Shown here in pieces: positions 5,427 through 8,172 of a stretch of 8,172 nucleotides of DNA (positions within the stretch are counted from its first letter, which is position 1; each line of letters opens with the position of its first letter). Where the stretch lies: contig JAKLHG010000152.1 of the NCBI GenBank assembly GCA_022710255.1, positions 1 to 8,172 of the forward strand, given 5' to 3'. The notes under the pieces are model-generated. The model made no database searches and was not told the origin of the DNA. It saw only the letters and a program-made list of their open reading frames with translations. Source of the stretch: Candidatus Hydrogenedentota bacterium (GTDB lineage: Bacteria > Hydrogenedentota > Hydrogenedentia > Hydrogenedentales > CAITNO01). Position numbers and translations under genes: made by a program.

Positions 5427-7291
5427 TGCAGGCACCTCATTTACACAGGTTTGAAAGGGACGGCCGGTGTTATGTCATAGACACCCATACCTGCTTCTGT
5501 TTTGAATGCGACCGCATATCCTGGGATGTGCTCGAGTATTATCCCCGGGAACCTGTCAACCGCATTTATCACCTGCTCCGAGACAGGCATCCGCGAAAAG
5601 AACTGGAAGAAGTCGTGGGCGAACTTGAATGGTTGCGGGTCACCAAAGCCATTTTGGCGCCCCTGGATGATGAGTCCTTTTTCAAAAAAGCGGCCCGTGC
5701 CGGCGGCCTGAAAAAACTGACGCTTGCCGCAGCCTCTCTCCGGGAGGCCCTCTCCTGGCTGAACCGGGGCGGCCTCCTGTTGCTGGCGCGTTCCCGTGAA
5801 GAAAAAGACATTACCCTGTCCTTGCGCCCCGAAACATTGATCGCGGCGGATTGGGGACAGGCGGCGGTGGCACTGGCCGAAATCAGCGCTGCGGCGCGCC
5901 TCGCAGGAAAAAACTTTCGTGTTGAACTGGATATTCCGTTCTCGCCGTTCCCCGAAACCATAATAAAAAATTCCGGCTGTACCTTTCGTTGCCGGTTGCT
6001 TGTGTCCGCAGCCCCCTTCCCGGAAAGCCTTAAAGGTGGGCTGACGGCGCTGAACGGGAAAAAGCCGGCAGGCGCATTCAAAACACTGCTGGAAAACGGC
6101 GCTGTGGAAACCATTAGGGTCGCGGTCCAGCCTGCTTCCGAAACTTTTCACACTGTGGTCGAAGCCCTTCATAAAGCCGGGTACGGGGACATTGTCTTCG
6201 ACCTGCCCGGCGCCTGGATGGCACATCCCCGTCACGATCCTGAGGCAGTTGTGGATTCTTTAGAGGCCAATATCCTGTATTACGTGGACCAGCTGCTGCA
6301 TAACGCGCCGTTCCGAGTGGAACCCTTCGCCCTTCTCTTCAAGGCCATACATGACGGTGCCCCCATGTACCGCGCGGACCCCAGCGGCATCGAAACACTC
6401 GTTGCTGACGGGGAAGGCGCTCTCTATCCTTCCCTTCCCTTTTTGGGAACCCCCCGCTTTATCCTGGGAAATCTGATGGAAGGAGTCTTGGACGAAACCC
6501 GTTGTGAGCCCTTTCTGTTGTCCGGGACATTGCAGACGCCTGAATGCCTGCGCTGCTGGGCGCGTGGATTGTGCGGCGGCGGTCACGCCGCCATCCATTA
6601 TGCGCGCTCCGGCGACATACGCCATCCTGATGCGGCATGGTGTGATGCCCAGCGCCGCTGGACGGGTGCTGTGGTGGAAGCCTTCAACCGAATCGCCTCC
6701 GCCGGCATCAACTTCGATCATCTGGTCGCCTCCATGGGGCCTTGCACCAGGCGTTTTTCCCTGCTGGGCGCCGCAAAAGCCCTTTTCAAGGGTCAGCTGG
6801 GGTTGCGCCCTTTACTGGAAGGGGACGCGACAGTACTGGTCCAATGGGAAAACTGGAACCGGTCCGCCTATTTCTTATGCAACGAAACCGGCGCCCTGAC
6901 CGCCACCCGGTATGACCGTGAAATGGATGCCCTCCATCCCCCGCCTTATCGCCAGGAATGGATGCTCACCCGAATGAACGGCACACCGTGCGGGCTTCTT
7001 AAATTACAGCCTGTACCTGGAAAACAGATGGCCCGGGCATGGCTCTATCTGCACGATGAGGAATTGTACGCCAAACCCGCGCTCCAGCATACTCTCCAAG
7101 CCCTGTTGGCGGAGTTATGCCGGGAAGGGCAGATACGCCATATCCTGACCCCGGTAACCGCAAATGAAACAAAACTTGCCGCAGCCCTTACTACCGCAGG
7201 TTTTGTCCACGCTGGGACCGAACGAGAATCTTTGTACCTCCAGGGTGTCTACCAGGACGTGGATATTTACACGTACTCCGCAGAAGACTAA
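5426..7291 (+). CDS. Degenerate radical SAM/SPASM-like protein fused to a C-terminal GNAT domain
   Basis: A 621-residue protein, last gene of the block. Residues 1-80 (HRFERDGRCYVIDT... then EELEWL-type helices) resemble the N-terminal domain of SPASM peptide maturases such as the SCIFF and QhpD families. Residues 95-345 look like the TIM-barrel part, but there is no CxxxCxxC motif: the stretch after LKKLTL runs straight into what would be the first helix after it. From 301 to 425 a SPASM-like segment follows, with LYPSLPF where YPC-type sequences stand in relatives, then C374, C377, C383, the GGG run ending in His387 instead of Cys, and C406. Residues about 455-618 are a GNAT domain (LRPLLEGDATVLVQWENWN, then a CGLLKLQPV strand and LTTAGFVHAGT near the end). 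It begins at ATG 5426, overlapping the permease stop; GGGAAG at 5414-5419 serves as ribosome-binding site. A pseudo-enzyme or scaffold with acyltransferase function is my inference; homology is from pattern only. Confidence 0.62.
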   Translation: MQAPHLHRFERDGRCYVIDTHTCFCFECDRISWDVLEYYPREPVNRIYHLLRDRHPRKELEEVVGELEWLRVTKAILAPLDDESFFKKAARAGGLKKLTLAAASLREALSWLNRGGLLLLARSREEKDITLSLRPETLIAADWGQAAVALAEISAAARLAGKNFRVELDIPFSPFPETIIKNSGCTFRCRLLVSAAPFPESLKGGLTALNGKKPAGAFKTLLENGAVETIRVAVQPASETFHTVVEALHKAGYGDIVFDLPGAWMAHPRHDPEAVVDSLEANILYYVDQLLHNAPFRVEPFALLFKAIHDGAPMYRADPSGIETLVADGEGALYPSLPFLGTPRFILGNLMEGVLDETRCEPFLLSGTLQTPECLRCWARGLCGGGHAAIHYARSGDIRHPDAAWCDAQRRWTGAVVEAFNRIASAGINFDHLVASMGPCTRRFSLLGAAKALFKGQLGLRPLLEGDATVLVQWENWNRSAYFLCNETGALTATRYDREMDALHPPPYRQEWMLTRMNGTPCGLLKLQPVPGKQMARAWLYLHDEELYAKPALQHTLQALLAELCREGQIRHILTPVTANETKLAAALTTAGFVHAGTERESLYLQGVYQDVDIYTYSAED

Positions 7292-7334
7292 AGAAAGCAT
7301 GACAGCCTTTGGCGCCGTGAATAAACACCAATAA

Positions 7335-7352
7335 AACACGAGTCAACGTGTT
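7335..7352. repeat. Small inverted repeat downstream of the operon
   Basis: AACACG and CGTGTT form a perfect six-base stem with a six-base loop (AGTCAA), 43 bases after the last stop. No T-run follows directly, so it is probably not a terminator by itself. It may be an operator or simply chance. Confidence 0.45.
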
Positions 7353-7354
7353 AT

Positions 7355-7397
7355 GGTATACAGCACAGATCTTGCTGTACCGCAGTAATACTTTTTT
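7355..7397 (+). terminator. Possible rho-independent terminator after the six-gene block
   Basis: TACAGCA (7359-7365) and TGCTGTA (7373-7379) are perfect complements around a seven-base loop; allowing a TA bulge, the stem extends to nine pairs with GGTA and TACC. A T6 run lies at 7392-7397, about a dozen bases past the stem rather than immediately after it, so the form is not classical. Position and direction fit termination of the operon, and the same hairpin could also work from the opposite side with the A6 tract. Confidence 0.4.
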
Positions 7398-7465
7398 AAA
7401 AAACAAACGGTCTACAAGAATCAAAACAGATGCGCTTCGCGAAATGGTGCGGTCGGTTTAAATTT

Positions 7466-7492
7466 ATTCGTGCCTATTCGTGTTCATTCGTG
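7466..7492. repeat. Three ATTCGTG direct repeats with exact 10-bp period
   Basis: ATTCGTG occurs at 7466-7472, 7476-7482 and 7486-7492, separated by three-base spacers (CCT, TTC). The copies thus fall on the same face of the helix, 19 bases before the epimerase ATG. This could be binding sites for a regulator, or a member of a dispersed intergenic repeat; similar TTCGTG arrays occur, in my recollection, in many environmental genomes. Confidence 0.8.
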
Positions 7493-7510
7493 GTGTCGAA
7501 AGGAAATCCC

Positions 7511-8172
7511 ATGAAACGTGTATTGATAACCGGCGTTGCCGGATTCATCGGGTCCCATCTGGCGGACACCCTGTGCCGCCGGGGTGACAGGGTAACAGGG
7601 CTGGACTCCTTTAACGATTATTATGATCCGGCCATCAAGCGCCGTAACCTTGCCGCACTGTGCGGTTGTGACACGTTTCACCTGTATGAACGGGATATCT
7701 GCGATGAAGCCGCCCTGCGCCTCGTCTTTGAAGAAGCGCGGCCTGATGTCGTGGTGCATCTTGCGGCGCGCGCCGGTGTACGACCGTCCCTGCGCGACCC
7801 GAATCTGTATCACCGCGTTAACGTGATCGGCAGCCAGCATATCCTGGACGTCTGCCGCGATTTCAAACCGTCCCACCTGGTCTTTGCCTCCAGTTCCTCC
7901 GTTTACGGGGGCAGCACCGACGTTCCATTTCGGGAGACAGACCCGGTAATGCGTCCCATCAGTCCCTACGCCGCCACCAAGCGCATGAACGAACTACAGG
8001 CCCATGTTTATCATCATGTATATGGGCTGCGCGTAACCCTGTTGCGTTTCTTCACCGTTTATGGCCCCAGGCAGCGTCCTGATATGGCCATCCACAAATT
8101 TACTAAACATATCCTGGAAAGCAGGCCCATTCCCATGTTCGGAGATGGGACCTCCCGCCGGGATTACACTTA
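7511..8172 (+). CDS. NAD-dependent epimerase/dehydratase, UDP-glucuronate 4-epimerase-like (3' partial)
   Basis: The first 220 codons of an extended short-chain dehydrogenase/reductase; the window ends before the stop. The NAD-binding GxxGxxG is GVAGFIG (8-14), Asp32 follows the second strand as in NAD-preferring members, and the active site shows FASSSSVYG (125-133) and YAATK (Tyr153, Lys157). LRFFTVYGPRQRPDMA (from 178) and GDGTSRRDYT are characteristic of UDP-glucuronate 4-epimerases, which make UDP-galacturonate for polysaccharides; a related UDP-glucose/UDP-GalNAc epimerase cannot be excluded. The start is ATG with AAAGGA (7499-7504) at six bases. An upstream in-frame ATG (7430) would add 27 residues not seen in the family, so I reject it. 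It is separated from the operon by 219 bases and likely starts a separate, possibly surface polysaccharide, unit. Confidence 0.92.
   Translation, partial: MKRVLITGVAGFIGSHLADTLCRRGDRVTGLDSFNDYYDPAIKRRNLAALCGCDTFHLYERDICDEAALRLVFEEARPDVVVHLAARAGVRPSLRDPNLYHRVNVIGSQHILDVCRDFKPSHLVFASSSSVYGGSTDVPFRETDPVMRPISPYAATKRMNELQAHVYHHVYGLRVTLLRFFTVYGPRQRPDMAIHKFTKHILESRPIPMFGDGTSRRDYT

Larger units (their letters stand above)
7292..7510. other. 219-bp intergenic region between the operon and the epimerase gene
   Basis: This AT-richer stretch holds no convincing gene. It contains two inverted repeats (7335-7352 and 7355-7381), a T6A6 tract (7392-7403), the palindrome TTCGCGAA (7436-7443) and the triple ATTCGTG repeat (7466-7492), then an AAAGGA ribosome-binding site. 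Two 11-codon ORFs begin at 7299 and 7353; neither has a ribosome-binding site worth reporting. Confidence 0.75.

Noticed and set aside
4296..5435. 379-codon reverse-strand ORF opposite the exporter genes
   Set aside because: It lies antisense to two well-supported genes, its protein is rich in His, Asp and Gln as expected from a shadow frame, and it resembles no family known to me.
7191..7424. 77-codon reverse-strand ORF overlapping the operon end and intergenic region
   Set aside because: Most of it is antisense to the GNAT end of the fusion gene, it has no visible motif, and it runs through the proposed terminator hairpin.
7430..7510. In-frame 27-codon extension of the epimerase from an upstream ATG
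   Set aside because: MKRVLITGVAGFIG at 7511 is the canonical family N-terminus with AAAGGA at proper spacing; the extension would translate the repeat block and has no good ribosome-binding site.
1..8172. CRISPR arrays, tRNA or rRNA genes, insertion sequences, phage attachment sites
   Set aside because: No spaced long repeats, no tRNA-like fold, no transposase-like protein and no terminal inverted repeats could be recognised by reading.

Overview
The window looks like chromosomal DNA of a moderately GC-rich, probably Gram-negative-type bacterium, perhaps from an uncultured lineage. All genes recognised lie on the + strand. The organism cannot be fixed from the sequence. The housekeeping end (the tail of a KhpB/Jag-type R3H protein overlapping mnmE) matches the common yidC-jag-mnmE order. 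The short ATTCGTG repeat block near 7470 resembles intergenic repeats I associate with Planctomycetes/PVC-like and other environmental genomes, but that association is from memory and weak.

Layout. (1) 1-1565: the 3' end of khpB/jag, then a complete mnmE overlapping it by one base. (2) 1566-1636: a 71-bp gap with a possible promoter. (3) 1637-7291: a tight six-gene block. It holds GNAT acetyltransferase 1, GNAT acetyltransferase 2, a CPBP (CAAX/Abi-type) membrane protease, an ABC-2 exporter ATPase, its permease, and a 621-residue protein. Junctions are ATGA, TTGA and TGATG overlaps or gaps of 10-20 bp, so the genes are very likely co-transcribed and partly translationally coupled. (4) 7292-7510: a 219-bp intergenic region with two inverted repeats, a T6A6 tract and three ATTCGTG copies spaced exactly 10 bp. 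(5) 7511-8172: the 5' part of a UDP-glucuronate 4-epimerase-like SDR gene, cut by the window edge.

The most unusual part is the six-gene block. Its last gene reads as a radical SAM/SPASM peptide-maturase relative fused to a C-terminal GNAT domain. The CxxxCxxC motif that binds the radical SAM cluster is absent, and several SPASM ligands are lost. A maturase-like protein, three GNAT domains, an intramembrane protease and a dedicated ABC-2 exporter resemble the logic of peptide (RiPP) maturation and export loci: modify, cleave, export. Here, however, the maturase appears to be a pseudo-enzyme and no precursor peptide gene is evident. The role of the system is inference; family assignments of the individual genes are firmer.
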